DNA of 46,568 nucleotides from Bifidobacterium breve (GCA_945901935.1 CAMDLX010000007.1:1-46568); one strand, 5' to 3'. Positions 27,107 to 37,252 are shown, numbered from the stretch's first letter. A program made the numbers and translations. Notes: generated from the sequence alone by a model not told the origin.

Positions 27107-28504
27107 ATGAAGTCAACAATCGAGCCCGCAGAGGGCAACAAGGTCAAAGTCATAGTCCAGATCGATGATGCGGAGTTGGAACCCTCAGTAGCGAAAGCCT
27201 GGCGGGAGATTGCCAAAGAGGTTCGTTTGCCAGGTTTTCGTCCCGGCAAGGCGCCTCGCAAACTGCTCGAGCAGCAGTTTGGCAGCGAGTACGCCCGATC
27301 AGAAGCACTCAAGCAGGCTGTGCCTGAGTTCTATAGCCAAGCAGTCATCGAGGCGGACGTTGACGTCATTGCGGCACCCGAACTCGAGATCACTGAGGGC
27401 GAAGAGTCGGGCGACGTCACCTTCGAAGCAGTGGTCGAAACTCGACCACTGGTACAAGTAGCTGGCTATGACGGACTGCGTGTCGAGGTGCCACGAGCCT
27501 CTGCCACCCAAGAAGAGGTGGACGAACAGATCGACCGCATGCGCGGGCAGTATGGCGAGTTGACCGAAGTCGAGCGCGTGGCTGCAGATTCGGATTACGT
27601 CACGATTGACATCTCGGGGACTCAGAACGGTGAAGAAGTCGAGGGCCTCTCAGTTGAGGATTATCTCTATCTCGTGGGGTCGGGAATGGTTGCGACCGAG
27701 TTCGACGAGAATCTCGTTGGCGCTCAGGCTGGAGATGAACTCGACTTTGATGCAGATCACCCGGATCCAGAGGAAGAAAAAGTCCAGTTCCATCTGGTGG
27801 TCAAGAACGTCAAAGAGCGAGTGTTGCCCGAACTCACTGATGAGTGGGTAGCAGAAACCACTGAGTTTGAGTCGGTTCAGGAACTTCGCACTGATACCCA
27901 AGAGGGGCTTTCAGGCGCCCGAGAGCAAGAAGCACGCATTGCGGTTCGAACCAATATCGGTGTGGAACTCGCAAAGCTTGTGGACGTCGAGGCACCGGAT
28001 TCGCTCGTGAATTCCGAGGTGCAGGCTCGACTGCAGAATCTTGCGTACCAATTGCAGGGGCGTGGGATCCGTATTGAGGATTACCTGCAGATGACTGGCC
28101 GCGACCCAGAGGCCTTTACGGCAGAGTTGAAGGAGTCCTCAGAAGAGGCGGTCAAAGTTGATCTAGCGCTGCGGGCAGTGGTCCTTGCCGAGGGAATCGA
28201 AGTCTCTGAAGACGAGATGGACGAAGAGATTCTTTCGCTGATTGGCGAGGCTGACCTGAGTTTGGAAGAAGCTCGTGAGGAGCTGCGCAACGGAGGTCAG
28301 CTCTCGGCTGTACGATCTGATCTGGCAAAGCGCAAAGCGTTGGAGTGGTTAGTTGAGCGCAGCGAGGTAGTTGACACCGATGGTGTTGTCTTGCCTCCCG
28401 AGTTGCTTGCACTCCCAGAAGAAGAGCATTCCGACCACGATCACGACCACGAAGGTCATGACCACGACCATGATCATGACCACGCCGGTCACGACCACGA
28501 CTGA
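27107..28504 (+). CDS. tig: Trigger factor (ribosome-associated chaperone) with His/Asp-rich tail
   Basis: Peptidyl-prolyl isomerase and chaperone at the ribosome exit tunnel, 465 residues. The N-terminal domain carries the ribosome-binding GFRPGKAP at residues 43-50. The central FKBP-like domain is about residues 145-245 ([16 protein letters not shown] onwards). The helical C-terminal arms follow. The last 27 residues (28421-28501) are an alternating His/Asp stretch with 11 His and 9 Asp, a likely metal-binding tail like that of SlyD. ATG 27107 is chosen because the product then starts as trigger factors do (MKSTIEP...KVKVIV). It is followed by clpP after 23 bases, a conserved order. Confidence 0.97.
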   Translation: MKSTIEPAEGNKVKVIVQIDDAELEPSVAKAWREIAKEVRLPGFRPGKAPRKLLEQQFGSEYARSEALKQAVPEFYSQAVIEADVDVIAAPELEITEGEESGDVTFEAVVETRPLVQVAGYDGLRVEVPRASATQEEVDEQIDRMRGQYGELTEVERVAADSDYVTIDISGTQNGEEVEGLSVEDYLYLVGSGMVATEFDENLVGAQAGDELDFDADHPDPEEEKVQFHLVVKNVKERVLPELTDEWVAETTEFESVQELRTDTQEGLSGAREQEARIAVRTNIGVELAKLVDVEAPDSLVNSEVQARLQNLAYQLQGRGIRIEDYLQMTGRDPEAFTAELKESSEEAVKVDLALRAVVLAEGIEVSEDEMDEEILSLIGEADLSLEEAREELRNGGQLSAVRSDLAKRKALEWLVERSEVVDTDGVVLPPELLALPEEEHSDHDHDHEGHDHDHDHDHAGHDHD

Positions 28505-28527
28505 CCTCTCGGTCGAGGAGAACACAG

Positions 28528-29190
28528 ATGAGTTCACAAAATCTTCAGCCACTCTTGAGCCCACAGAACTACATGGTTCCCAATGTGATCGAGCAGACCA
28601 GTCGGGGCGAGCGCTACTCCGACCTGTTTTCTCGGTTGCTCAGAGAAAACATCATTTTCTTGGGAACTCCAATTGATGACACCATCGCAAATCTGGTGTG
28701 CGCTCAGCTGTTGTTCTTGGAGTCAGAAAATCCAGATAAGGACATCAGCATCTACATCAATAGCCCGGGCGGAGACATCAATGCCCTGATGGCGATCTAC
28801 GACACGATGCAGTACATCCGTCCAGAGATCACCACCCTGTGCTTCGGCCAAGCTGCGTCAGCAGCGGCGGTGCTCCTGGCAGCAGGAACTCCCGGCAAGC
28901 GCATGGCACTTCCAAATGCTCGTGTGTTGATTCACCAGCCCTATGCGCAAAGCGGTTACGCCCAGGTTTCAGACCTCGAGATTGCAGCGAATGAAATCCT
29001 TCGCCTGAAAGAAACTTTGGAGCGCGTGCTCTCGCGTCATACCGGTCAGACCATTGAGAAGATCGCAAAAGACACTGATCGCGACTATGTCCTGACTGCC
29101 GCCGAGGCCAAGGAGTACGGCATCATCGATGAGGTCATCGAGGAGCGGGCACTTGTTGACAACTCGGGAGCAATCACCGCAGTCAGCTGA
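28528..29190 (+). CDS. clpP: ATP-dependent Clp protease proteolytic subunit
   Basis: Serine protease ring of the Clp system. The 220-residue product shows the catalytic triad Ser111 ([10 protein letters not shown]), His136 (VLIHQP) and Asp186 ([11 protein letters not shown]), with INSPGGD before it. Length and N-terminus (about 25 residues that are processed in relatives) are normal. The ATG at 28528 has GAGGAG (28515-28520) upstream. Actinobacteria commonly carry two clpP genes in tandem; only one is present here, followed directly by clpX. Confidence 0.97.
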   Translation: MSSQNLQPLLSPQNYMVPNVIEQTSRGERYSDLFSRLLRENIIFLGTPIDDTIANLVCAQLLFLESENPDKDISIYINSPGGDINALMAIYDTMQYIRPEITTLCFGQAASAAAVLLAAGTPGKRMALPNARVLIHQPYAQSGYAQVSDLEIAANEILRLKETLERVLSRHTGQTIEKIAKDTDRDYVLTAAEAKEYGIIDEVIEERALVDNSGAITAVS

Positions 29191-29282
29191 TAGATCGGCA
29201 AGAATGTCCTACCGGTGGTGTTTGCTCATCGGCAGACGGTGCATCGATACGTCAGAGACAGACTGAGGACTGAGGATTTAGC

Positions 29283-30560
29283 GTGGCCAAGTTTGGTGAT
29301 GGAGGAGAACTCCTAAAATGCTCGTTCTGTGGAAAATCGCAGAAGCAGGTCAAGAAACTCATCGCAGGCCCGGGCGTATATATCTGTGACGAGTGCATTG
29401 ATTTGTGCAATGAGATCATCGAAGAGGAACTTGCAGAAACCAGCGAACTCTCTCTGGATGAACTTCCAAAGCCAGTAGAAATTTTTGAGTTCCTCGAAGA
29501 CTTCATTATTGGTCAAGACCAAGCAAAGAAGATTCTCGCCGTAGCGGTCTACAACCACTACAAGCGAGTTCAGCATGGCGCCCGTCCCGGGTCTGAAGAT
29601 ATCGAGTTGGCTAAATCCAACATCATGATGATCGGGCCAACGGGTTGTGGAAAGACCTTCCTGGCTCAGACCTTGGCCAAGATGTTGAACGTGCCGTTCG
29701 CAATCGCAGATGCAACTGCTCTCACCGAAGCCGGATATGTGGGAGAGGATGTCGAGAACATCCTGCTGAAGTTGATCCAAGCAGCCGACTTCGATGTGAA
29801 AAAGGCCGAGACTGGCATCATCTACATCGACGAGATCGACAAGGTGGCCCGAAAGTCCGAAAACCCTTCCATCACCCGTGACGTTTCGGGTGAAGGCGTG
29901 CAGCAAGCTCTGCTCAAGATTCTGGAAGGAACGACTGCATCGGTTCCTCCTCAAGGTGGTCGCAAGCATCCTCATCAGGAATTCATTCAGATTGACACCA
30001 CCAACATTCTGTTTATTTGCGGCGGCGCATTTGCTGGTCTGGACAAGATCATTGAGCAGCGCAGCAATCGCAAGGGGATTGGGTTTGGTGCCGAGATTCG
30101 TTCGGTACGCGAGCGCTCAGAGAGCGATCTCTTTTCGAAGGTGCTACCCGAGGACCTCCTCAAGTTTGGTTTAATTCCCGAGTTCGTTGGCAGGCTTCCC
30201 GTCATCGGCGTTGTAGACAGCTTGGATCGTGATGCTCTGATCCGAATTCTGGTGGAGCCAAAGAATGCACTCGTCAAGCAGTATCAGAAGTTCTTTGAGC
30301 TTGAAGACGCCGAACTTGAGTTCACCGAGGATGCCCTAGTTGCAGTTGCCGAACTTGCCCTGGTGCGTGGCACGGGAGCTCGCGGCCTACGGTCGATTCT
30401 TGAAGAAGTGCTGCTCGGAGTGATGTACGAACTGCCCTCGCGGACCGACGTGCACCGTGTAGTTATCGATGCAGACGTGGTAGCTCGAAAGAGTGAGCCT
30501 CAGCTGATTGCCCGTTCCGCCAAGCCGCGTACTGCTCGTCCAAAGCGCGCAGCATCCTGA
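29283..30560 (+). CDS. clpX: ATP-dependent Clp protease ATP-binding subunit ClpX
   Basis: AAA+ unfoldase that feeds substrates to ClpP. The 425-residue product has the N-terminal zinc-binding domain with Cys13, Cys16, Cys35 and Cys38, Walker A GPTGCGKT at 118-125, Walker [10 protein letters not shown], the RERSESDLF pore-region context, and [10 protein letters not shown] in the small domain (sensor II). The GTG at 29283 is the start; gagg-like sequence lies 8-13 bases upstream. The C-terminus ends in a basic tail ([12 protein letters not shown]). folC follows after 14 bases. Confidence 0.97.
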   Translation: MAKFGDGGELLKCSFCGKSQKQVKKLIAGPGVYICDECIDLCNEIIEEELAETSELSLDELPKPVEIFEFLEDFIIGQDQAKKILAVAVYNHYKRVQHGARPGSEDIELAKSNIMMIGPTGCGKTFLAQTLAKMLNVPFAIADATALTEAGYVGEDVENILLKLIQAADFDVKKAETGIIYIDEIDKVARKSENPSITRDVSGEGVQQALLKILEGTTASVPPQGGRKHPHQEFIQIDTTNILFICGGAFAGLDKIIEQRSNRKGIGFGAEIRSVRERSESDLFSKVLPEDLLKFGLIPEFVGRLPVIGVVDSLDRDALIRILVEPKNALVKQYQKFFELEDAELEFTEDALVAVAELALVRGTGARGLRSILEEVLLGVMYELPSRTDVHRVVIDADVVARKSEPQLIARSAKPRTARPKRAAS

Positions 30561-30574
30561 CCTAGCTGCCAGAA

Positions 30575-31891
30575 GTGGACATCGCTGAAGCCCTGAGGTG
30601 GCACGACTCCCGCCTCGATCATGAGACTGCAACTACTTCAATTGCCGCTGGAAGAATCGCAGGGTTGTCGCTAGTTGGTATGAGGGAACTCATGTCGGTA
30701 CTAGGGGATCCGCAGCAGGACGTCCCCGTCATTCACATCACGGGAACGAACGGCAAGGGCACTGTTGCTGCCATGGTCACATCGTTGTTGCGGGCGAGCG
30801 GTCTGACAGTGGGGACCTACACAAGTCCGCACTTGCGCAGGGTGAACGAACGAATCAGCCGAAATGGCTCAGAGATTTCTGACCTTGACTTAGCCGAAGT
30901 CCTGACCGGGATTGCTGCAGTCGAGCCATTACTCGAAGTGCAGCCAAGCTGGTTTGAAGTGATCACGGCTGCAGCGTTTCGCTACTTCGCCGAGGCCCCC
31001 GTAGATGTTGCAGTCATCGAGGTGGGACTCTTAGGTCGCTTGGATGCCACAAATGTGGCCGATGCCGCAGTGGCTGTAGTCACCTCAATCCAAGGGGATC
31101 ACACAGATTTCGCGCCGGGCTGGGAACTGGCTGTGGCCGGAGAGAAGGCAGGGATTATCAAGGCGCAGAGCATTGCGGTCATTGGAGCGGTTGATCCTGA
31201 CCTTGCTGAAGTGTTTGTTGCCGAAGGCCCTGAATCTCTGGTTCGGCTGGGAGTTGATTTCGCTGCAGTAGACGATCAAGTTGCCATCGGCGGCCACCTT
31301 GTTGACCTTCAGGGTGTGTTCGGCCGTTACGAGCAACTGTTTCTTCCCCTGCATGGTGCCCATCAGGTTGCCAACGCATCTATTGCTGTTGCGGCAGTGG
31401 AGTCATTCTTTGGAACTGCACTCGATGCAGAAGTTGTTGCCGAGGGGTTTGCATCACTCAAGCTTCCTGGTCGTTTCGAAGTGTTGCGCTACGGCCCATT
31501 GGTCGTGGTAGACGGGGCACATAACGCCGATGCATTGAGGGCTTCTGCAAGGACTCTTGAAGATGAGTTTGCGCCCGCTGGTACCCGGATCATTGTGCTG
31601 GGTTTGCTTGCGGGTCGAGACCCTGACCGCTCCGTCGCAGCAGTATCAGAACTGCGCCCTGATCTTATTTTGTGCTGCAGCTTGGATGGCAGCCGAGGCG
31701 TGTCCGCAGCTGTCTTGGCCGCTGCATGTGCCAAGCGAGGCATAGCTCACGAGACAGTCGGTGACCCCGCATCGGCCGTGGCCCGGGCACTCGCGCTCGC
31801 TGCAGAGGAAGATGTGGTGTTGATAACTGGATCGTTCAGGATGTTCGAGCCAGCGCAGACGGTGCTTCTCTCGTTTGACTCACAGAACTAG
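30575..31891 (+). CDS. folC: Folylpolyglutamate synthase/dihydrofolate synthase
   Basis: Mur-ligase-family enzyme that adds glutamate to folates. The 438-residue product has the P-loop ITGTNGKGTVAAM, then YTSPHL, the DVAVIEVGLLGRLDATNV region with its conserved acidic and Arg residues, and HAQ-like GAHQVANA, VDGAHNADAL and RPD in the C-terminal domain. The GTG start at 30575 lacks a good ribosome-binding site. In streptomycetes valS usually lies between clpX and folC; here it is absent. The 3' end is partly duplicated just downstream. Confidence 0.94.
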   Translation: MDIAEALRWHDSRLDHETATTSIAAGRIAGLSLVGMRELMSVLGDPQQDVPVIHITGTNGKGTVAAMVTSLLRASGLTVGTYTSPHLRRVNERISRNGSEISDLDLAEVLTGIAAVEPLLEVQPSWFEVITAAAFRYFAEAPVDVAVIEVGLLGRLDATNVADAAVAVVTSIQGDHTDFAPGWELAVAGEKAGIIKAQSIAVIGAVDPDLAEVFVAEGPESLVRLGVDFAAVDDQVAIGGHLVDLQGVFGRYEQLFLPLHGAHQVANASIAVAAVESFFGTALDAEVVAEGFASLKLPGRFEVLRYGPLVVVDGAHNADALRASARTLEDEFAPAGTRIIVLGLLAGRDPDRSVAAVSELRPDLILCCSLDGSRGVSAAVLAAACAKRGIAHETVGDPASAVARALALAAEEDVVLITGSFRMFEPAQTVLLSFDSQN

Positions 31892-31932
31892 CAAGCTTCG
31901 GGGCGTGAGCCGGCCTCACAGAACTCGCAAGC
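31879..31932 (+). repeat. 18-base imperfect direct repeat at the folC 3' end
   Basis: ctcacagaactagcaagc (31879-31896) includes the folC stop codon. A copy with one change (ctcacagaactcgcaagc) lies at 31915-31932, 36 bases further on. The copy is non-coding and its stop has been lost, consistent with a short duplication of the gene end. Confidence 0.8.
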
Positions 31933-32008
31933 GCTGACTGCAGACCCAGAACCCGGCGGATCCTCGCTGTCTGAGTGCCTCAGTTCGCCTTCAGGCCCAG
32001 TTGATGCG

Positions 32009-32014
32009 TAGCGT
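32009..32014 (+). promoter_or_regulatory. Predicted -10 element (TAGCGT) for leaderless ndk
   Basis: TAGCGT ends seven bases before GTG 32022. That GTG is also the start that aligns with other nucleoside diphosphate kinases. Upstream in-frame starts at 32001 and 32016 would overlap the hexamer or lie too close to it. No Shine-Dalgarno sequence is present. Confidence 0.45.
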
Positions 32015-32021
32015 GATGCAC

Positions 32022-32429
32022 GTGAATCAGACATTTATCATGTGCAAACCCGATGCAGTAGAACGTGGACTCGTCGGCGAGATCATTACTCGGATCGAAC
32101 GAAAGGGATTGAGGATCCTGCGAATGGATCTTCGAGTCCCGGACCGCCCGCTTGCAGAGGCTCACTACGAGGAGCATGCAGACAAGCCGTTCTACGGAGA
32201 GTTGGTCGACTTTTTGACCCGCGGCCCAGTAGTGGCGCTCGTGGTCGAGGGCCCTGAGGACCAGACTTTTCACTTGATGCGAACATTGATTGGCAAAACC
32301 CAAGTCGCCGAGGCGCAGCCGGGTTCAATTCGTGGCGATTTCGCAACAACCACGAATGAGAATCTGGTGCACGGGTCAGATGGACACGAGGCCGCGGCCC
32401 GTGAGATTGCTCTCTGGTTCCCATCCTGA
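32022..32429 (+). CDS. ndk: Nucleoside diphosphate kinase
   Basis: Transfers phosphate between nucleoside tri- and diphosphates. The 135-residue product has the family start [19 protein letters not shown] and the active-site loop NLVHGSDG with the phosphorylated His117. Start GTG 32022 gives the usual NDK length and N-terminus; TTG 32001 and ATG 32016 are in frame alternatives. The KP after a short first strand is the key alignment point. It is followed by a 160-base spacer and the mreB unit. Confidence 0.95.
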   Translation: MNQTFIMCKPDAVERGLVGEIITRIERKGLRILRMDLRVPDRPLAEAHYEEHADKPFYGELVDFLTRGPVVALVVEGPEDQTFHLMRTLIGKTQVAEAQPGSIRGDFATTTNENLVHGSDGHEAAAREIALWFPS

Positions 32430-32472
32430 GGTTTCCCGTAGTTGACCGCTTGGCCAGCCACGGATCCATTTG

Positions 32473-32501
32473 TTACAGTTGTGTTGCGAACTTGGTAAGG
32501 T
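32473..32501 (+). promoter_or_regulatory. Possible promoter upstream of mreB
   Basis: ttacag (32473-32478), a 17-base spacer, and taaggt (32496-32501) give a weak sigma-70-like pair in the 160-base ndk-mreB spacer. It would leave a leader of about 80 bases before ATG 32590. The -10 fits the TANNNT pattern; the -35 is poor. The spacer also has purine-poor C-rich stretches but no other visible gene. Confidence 0.3.
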
Positions 32502-32589
32502 GCGTTTTCTAATCACCTAGCCCAGTCTGCTCAGCGCCCCATTTTGCCCCTGTTCCATGCAGGTTGCAGGGGCTAGCGTGAGGACCCTT

Positions 32590-33624
32590 ATGGCTCGGAT
32601 GAATTCAAACTTTCTAGGCCGTGACATGGCTGTTGATCTCGGCACGGCAAACACCTTGGTCTATGTCCGTGGTGAAGGCATCGTGTTATCGGAGCCCTCC
32701 GTTGTTGCGATTCGAGTCGCAGATGGTAAAGCCGTTGCGGTGGGTACCGAGGCCAAGCGAATGATTGGCCGCACGCCAGCGCATATTGCTGCGATTCGCC
32801 CCCTGAAAGATGGAGTGATCTCCGACTTCGAGGTCTGCGAGATCATGCTCCGTTATTTTATCCAGCGTGTGCATAACAGTCGTTTCTCGAAACCCCGGAT
32901 GATTATTTGCGTGCCATCAGGAGTCACCGGGGTTGAGCAACGAGCAGTTCAAGATGCCGCTGAGTTTGCCGGCGCCCGCAAACCCGCCCACATCATTGAA
33001 GAACCAATGGCTGCTGCGATTGGTTCTGGTTTGCCAGTGCAAGAACCCACGGGAAACATGATTGTCGACATTGGTGGAGGCACTACTGAGGTTGCGGTCA
33101 TTTCTCTCGGTGGCGTGGTGACAAGTCAATCTGTTCGCGTTGGCGGCGACGAACTCGACGAGTCGATCATTCAGTTCATCAAGAAGGAATACAGCTTGGC
33201 CTTAGGTGAACGCACGGCTGAAGTTGTCAAGATGGAACTCGGCTCCGCATGGCCGCTGCGCCAAGAGCTTCAGGCAGAGATTCGCGGGCGTGACCTAGTG
33301 ACTGGCTTGCCAAAAACAATCGTCACCTCCACAAACGAGATTCGTGAGGCAATCGAAGAGCCCGTGTCGAGCATCGTCGATGCAGTCAAGGTCACTCTTG
33401 ATAAAACTCCTCCGGAACTTGCCGCTGACATTATGGAGCGAGGGATCATGCTGGCGGGCGGGGGAGCGCTCCTCAAGGGCCTTGCCGAGCGACTTGCTCA
33501 AGAAACGGGCATGCCCATTCAGATCGCTCCGCGACCACTCGAGGCAGTTGCCCTTGGAGCAGGTCAGGCACTCGAAGAGTTTGAAGCCCTTCGCGGTGTC
33601 CTCTTCTCCTCAAGTCGCGACTGA
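32590..33624 (+). CDS. mreB: Rod-shape determining protein MreB
   Basis: Bacterial actin that guides lateral wall synthesis. The 344-residue product has the phosphate-1 loop DLGTANTLVYVRGEG, the connect/phosphate-2 region IVDIGGGTTEVAVISLGG, and adenosine-binding GIMLAGGGALLKGL. The ATG at 32590 is chosen because agga at 32581-32584 is five bases away; an in-frame ATG at 32557 and another at 32599 are less supported. It heads mreB-mreC-mreD-mrdA-rodA, the classic elongation unit, so the cell is expected to be rod-shaped. Confidence 0.97.
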   Translation: MARMNSNFLGRDMAVDLGTANTLVYVRGEGIVLSEPSVVAIRVADGKAVAVGTEAKRMIGRTPAHIAAIRPLKDGVISDFEVCEIMLRYFIQRVHNSRFSKPRMIICVPSGVTGVEQRAVQDAAEFAGARKPAHIIEEPMAAAIGSGLPVQEPTGNMIVDIGGGTTEVAVISLGGVVTSQSVRVGGDELDESIIQFIKKEYSLALGERTAEVVKMELGSAWPLRQELQAEIRGRDLVTGLPKTIVTSTNEIREAIEEPVSSIVDAVKVTLDKTPPELAADIMERGIMLAGGGALLKGLAERLAQETGMPIQIAPRPLEAVALGAGQALEEFEALRGVLFSSSRD

Positions 33625-33641
33625 GTCCCGGACTCAAGTCC

Positions 33642-34496
33642 GTGCGTCCCCTTTCACAGCCTGGTAAAAACCGGCAGCGCTCGCGTTACGTGCTGCTCGT
33701 CATTACCTTGCTCACGATCACCATCATTACCCTCGATGCGCGCGGGGTTCCGATGATCTCCTCGGCTCGGGACAGCTCACGGGACGCACTTGCTCCCGTT
33801 CGAGGTGCAGCACGTTGGGTCACTACTCCATTCCGTAACGCCTGGAATGGCATCACTGGCTACGACGAACTTCGAGAAGAAAATGAGAAGCTCCGCTCAG
33901 AGCTAGGTCAAGACACGGCAAATGCCATGCGCGAGCAGAATGCCCAAGAAGAACTCGCGAAGTTGAAAGAGCAGCTCAACATCAGCTTTTTGGGGAGCAC
34001 CCAAAGCCAGATTGCCAGAGTCACCAGCGGCGCTTCTTCAAACTTTTCTGATTACACAGTTGAGATTGATAAAGGCAGCGAACTTGGCCTAGCCGTGGGC
34101 AACCCCGTGGTCACCAAGGGTGGACTGGTGGGCAGGATTGTGCGAGTCACTAAGAAGCGGTCTGTGGTGCAACTCATCACAGATCCCGATTTTTCTGTTG
34201 GCGTAACGGTCGGGGCAGATCAGAATCAGGGAGTCGGTCACGGGACAGGAAATACCCGAACCTTCATCGTTGATCGGGGCATTGACCTCACTGATGAAGT
34301 CCAGACAAAGGACAGTGTGTTTGCAGGGGGAATCGAGAACTCCATCATGCCCCCTGACCTATTTATCCCGATCGGAACGGTAGATAAAATCACCCCGGAC
34401 GAAGCCGCTCGCGTGCAGGTGCTTCAGGTCAACTACACCGTTCAGTTTGGGCGACTCGATGTGGTTCAGGTCATCAAATGGGTTCCGGCAAGCTGA
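33642..34496 (+). CDS. mreC: Rod-shape determining protein MreC
   Basis: Single-pass scaffold linking MreB and PBP2. The 284-residue product has a basic N-terminus, one transmembrane helix (about residues 17-34), a coiled coil (about 75-112, EENEKLRSELGQD...ELAKLKEQL), then the paired beta-domains with GNPVVTKGGLVGRIV, the MreC hallmark, and YTVEIDKGSELGL. GTG 33642 is the likely start, 17 bases after mreB. Confidence 0.93.
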   Translation: MRPLSQPGKNRQRSRYVLLVITLLTITIITLDARGVPMISSARDSSRDALAPVRGAARWVTTPFRNAWNGITGYDELREENEKLRSELGQDTANAMREQNAQEELAKLKEQLNISFLGSTQSQIARVTSGASSNFSDYTVEIDKGSELGLAVGNPVVTKGGLVGRIVRVTKKRSVVQLITDPDFSVGVTVGADQNQGVGHGTGNTRTFIVDRGIDLTDEVQTKDSVFAGGIENSIMPPDLFIPIGTVDKITPDEAARVQVLQVNYTVQFGRLDVVQVIKWVPAS

Positions 34497-34535
34497 TGAT
34501 GCTTCTAGCCCAAAGAGCGCAAGGGCGGTCGCTTT

Positions 34536-35048
34536 GTGAACGCTGAATCCACGCTCGTCCTTCGGTGGAGCCTGCTGCTCGTGATGGCCTACCTGATACA
34601 GGTTGGCTTCCTGCAGGATTTTCGACCACTAGGGGTGCATCCCGAGATCATGCTGTTGCTCGCAATCTGTGCAGGCATTCTGGGAGGAAGTTCTCGTGGG
34701 GCGATAGTGGGATTCTTCGCAGGCTTACTCAATGATCTACTTCTGAGCGGAAGCCTGGGAATCTCTGCACTGTGCTTTGCGCTTGTTGGCTTTGCAGCAG
34801 GAGTCCTCGAGGATTCCGTGATTCGGTCATCGCGTCTGATCTCAATGGCCATCGCTGCTGTGGGTAGCGCAGTCGGCGTGCTGATGTACGCATGTCTCAG
34901 CCATTTGCTGGGAGCACACTCATTATCCGACCCGCGCCTATGGCTGATCATCACTATCGTTTCAGTAATCAATGGGGTGTTGTGTTTAGCAGCACTTCCA
35001 TTGTGCCGCTGGGCCGAAGGTCTTGGTCTGAACTCGCGGGCGTACTGA
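34536..35048 (+). CDS. mreD: Rod-shape determining protein MreD
   Basis: Small polytopic membrane protein of the elongation complex. The 170-residue product has five hydrophobic segments, RPLGVHPEIMLLLAICAG and GFFAGLLNDLL, the latter being the family's conserved GFxxGLxxDL motif. The start is GTG 34536, with aaggg-like sequence about ten bases upstream. MreD is poorly conserved overall; the call rests on topology, that motif, and its place between mreC and mrdA. Confidence 0.9.
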   Translation: MNAESTLVLRWSLLLVMAYLIQVGFLQDFRPLGVHPEIMLLLAICAGILGGSSRGAIVGFFAGLLNDLLLSGSLGISALCFALVGFAAGVLEDSVIRSSRLISMAIAAVGSAVGVLMYACLSHLLGAHSLSDPRLWLIITIVSVINGVLCLAALPLCRWAEGLGLNSRAY

Positions 35049-35095
35049 TGCGATTGTTTTCATGAACATTCTCCTGAACAACATGGACGTTCCTC

Positions 35096-37252
35096 ATGGA
35101 TACTGACTCAACGCACGTCCGCTTGAGTGCTATCGGAATCGTTGCCGTCTCTTTGTTCTTGGCATTGTTCATGCGACTCTGGTTCCTGCAGGGAATTGAC
35201 CGGCAGGCCTTCGAAGCAGCCTCGGTATCGAATCGGGTTCGGGTCATTCATGAGGAGGGACCTCGCGGGCGCATTCTCGATCGCAACGGCAAGATTCTTG
35301 TAGATAGCGAAACCTCGATTGTGGTTTCGCTAGATCGCGAACCGCTGCGCAAGATGGAGGAGCCAGAACGCAATGCAGTATTTGTCTCACTCGCAGACAC
35401 CCTGCAGCAACTCGGTGTGCCCACCAAGCTGAGCCTGATCGAGAAGCGGTATGCAGATCTTCGCTATGCGCCACAGGAGTACGTGCCGATTGCTGATGAC
35501 GTTGACCCAAGCGTAGAGATCTACTTAATGGAGCGGGCCGATCGCTACCCGGGAATCATTGTGGAACGCAAGGCAATCCGTTCCTATCCATACGGCAACC
35601 TCGCCGCCCATTTACTTGGCTATGTGGGCGAGATCAATGAGAAGGAACTCGTTGAACGCGGCGGACAACTCCCAGGTTCCGAGAACAGCTCCACGACTGC
35701 TCCAACAACGACTGCTCCCTCAACCTCTCCAGGCAGTTCCTCCGGAGCGGACTCGGGTACCAGACTCACTGACTACCGGCTCGGTGACTCGATCGGTAAG
35801 GGCGGGGTCGAGCGCTCCTACGAGGCTGACCTTCGGGCAGTTCCCGGGGAACGAACAATCGAGGTCAACGCAAAGGGCGACCTTGTTGATGTGCTGTCTT
35901 TGAAGTCTCCCGTCGTAGGTGACGATATTTGGTTGACCATTGACATCGATCTGCAGGCCCACGCAGAGCGACTGCTTGCTGCAAAGATTCAGGACTTACG
36001 AGGCGGACGAGACAAGGACAACAACCGGCTCAACGCACCCCAGGGCTCTGTCGTCATTGAAGATCCTCAAAACGGTCAGATTCTGGCCATGGCCTCTTAC
36101 CCTGACTACGACCCAAGCGTCACAGTCAACGGCATCTCTCAAGAGCAGTGGGAGGCCTTTAACGATCCCAACAGCGGCCTTCCGCTAGTTAATTGGGCAT
36201 TACAAGGCACCTACGCTCCCGGGTCCACCTTCAAGCTGTACACGGCTCTAGCTGGCTATAACTCGGGCTATCTTCGAGATGGCACCGAGGTGGTCAATGA
36301 CCCTGGCGTGTACACAATCGAAAACTGCAAAGGTGAAAAGTGTGAGGTCCGAAATGCAGGGTCAACTCCTCATGGGACCGTCAACATGGCTTCCGCTCTT
36401 ACAGTTTCTTCGGATGTTTATTTCTACAAACTCGCTGACAAGTTCTGGAATCTCACAGACCAATATGGAGAGACTCCTATTCAAGATGCGGCGGCACAGT
36501 TTGGCCTCGGCGCAAAGACGGGAGTCCCGCTTTCAGGAGAGAACCCTGGTCGTCTTCCCACTCCGGCAAGCCGCAAGGCAGCCTTCGAGGCCAGGCCTGA
36601 CTTGTTTATGACAGGGGACTGGCGCTCGGGAGACAACATCAATACCTCCATTGGTCAGGGAGACGTTCTTGCAACTCCTCTGCAGATCGTCAACAGCTAC
36701 GCCACCTTTGCTAACGGCGGCACTCGCTATCAGCCACAGATTGTTACCAAGGTGACAAGACCAAATGATCTGACGTTGCCCGCGAATGACCCAGCGAATT
36801 ACAAACTCATCCGACAAGTTGAGCCTGTGGTTCAGGGCACAATTCAGATCCAGCCCGATCAGTACGCCAAGATTTACGACGGCCTGCTCGGCGTGACTCA
36901 AAGCGCGTTGGGAACGGCTTCTGCATCTTGGCAGGCATCCAAAACGGCGTGGCCCATGGCTGGGAAGACTGGTACAGCTCAAGTCTCAAAAAAGGCAGAT
37001 ACATCGCTGTTTGCGGCATGGGGTCCGGCTGGCACTGGCGAGCCCGCACGGTATGCAATCTCGGTCGTGGTCCCAGAGTCCGGTTTCGGTGGCGAAGTGG
37101 CAGCACCATTAGCCTTCCGAATCATGGAGCCACTCTCGTTTGGAACCCTGTTGCCGGCATGTCTAAGCGCCGATCAGTCTGCATGTGCGGCGGCGGCAGA
37201 CGCTGCTTCAGCTGCTAGTGGAAATGACGTCACCTCAGGCTCAGCAGACTGA
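35096..37252 (+). CDS. mrdA: Penicillin-binding protein 2 (elongation transpeptidase)
   Basis: Cross-links peptidoglycan in the elongation complex. The 718-residue product has one N-terminal transmembrane helix (about 10-28), the dimerisation domain with GRILDRNGKILV, and the transpeptidase domain: Ser377 in STFK, S438-x-D440 (SSD, as PBP2 usually has), and KTG at 624-626. A Ser/Thr/Pro linker of about 35 residues (from residue 197, SENSSTTAPTTTAP) is inserted in the pedestal domain. The C-terminus adds an Ala-rich tail. The stop overlaps the rodA ATG by one base (TGATG). Confidence 0.96.
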   Translation: MDTDSTHVRLSAIGIVAVSLFLALFMRLWFLQGIDRQAFEAASVSNRVRVIHEEGPRGRILDRNGKILVDSETSIVVSLDREPLRKMEEPERNAVFVSLADTLQQLGVPTKLSLIEKRYADLRYAPQEYVPIADDVDPSVEIYLMERADRYPGIIVERKAIRSYPYGNLAAHLLGYVGEINEKELVERGGQLPGSENSSTTAPTTTAPSTSPGSSSGADSGTRLTDYRLGDSIGKGGVERSYEADLRAVPGERTIEVNAKGDLVDVLSLKSPVVGDDIWLTIDIDLQAHAERLLAAKIQDLRGGRDKDNNRLNAPQGSVVIEDPQNGQILAMASYPDYDPSVTVNGISQEQWEAFNDPNSGLPLVNWALQGTYAPGSTFKLYTALAGYNSGYLRDGTEVVNDPGVYTIENCKGEKCEVRNAGSTPHGTVNMASALTVSSDVYFYKLADKFWNLTDQYGETPIQDAAAQFGLGAKTGVPLSGENPGRLPTPASRKAAFEARPDLFMTGDWRSGDNINTSIGQGDVLATPLQIVNSYATFANGGTRYQPQIVTKVTRPNDLTLPANDPANYKLIRQVEPVVQGTIQIQPDQYAKIYDGLLGVTQSALGTASASWQASKTAWPMAGKTGTAQVSKKADTSLFAAWGPAGTGEPARYAISVVVPESGFGGEVAAPLAFRIMEPLSFGTLLPACLSADQSACAAAADAASAASGNDVTSGSAD
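35693..35722 (+). repeat. 15-base imperfect duplication in the mrdA linker
   Basis: acgactgctccaaca (35693-35707) is followed by acgactgctccctca (35708-35722), encoding the TTAPTTTAPS part of the PBP2 linker. The period is 15, as at the other repeats in this window. Confidence 0.8.
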
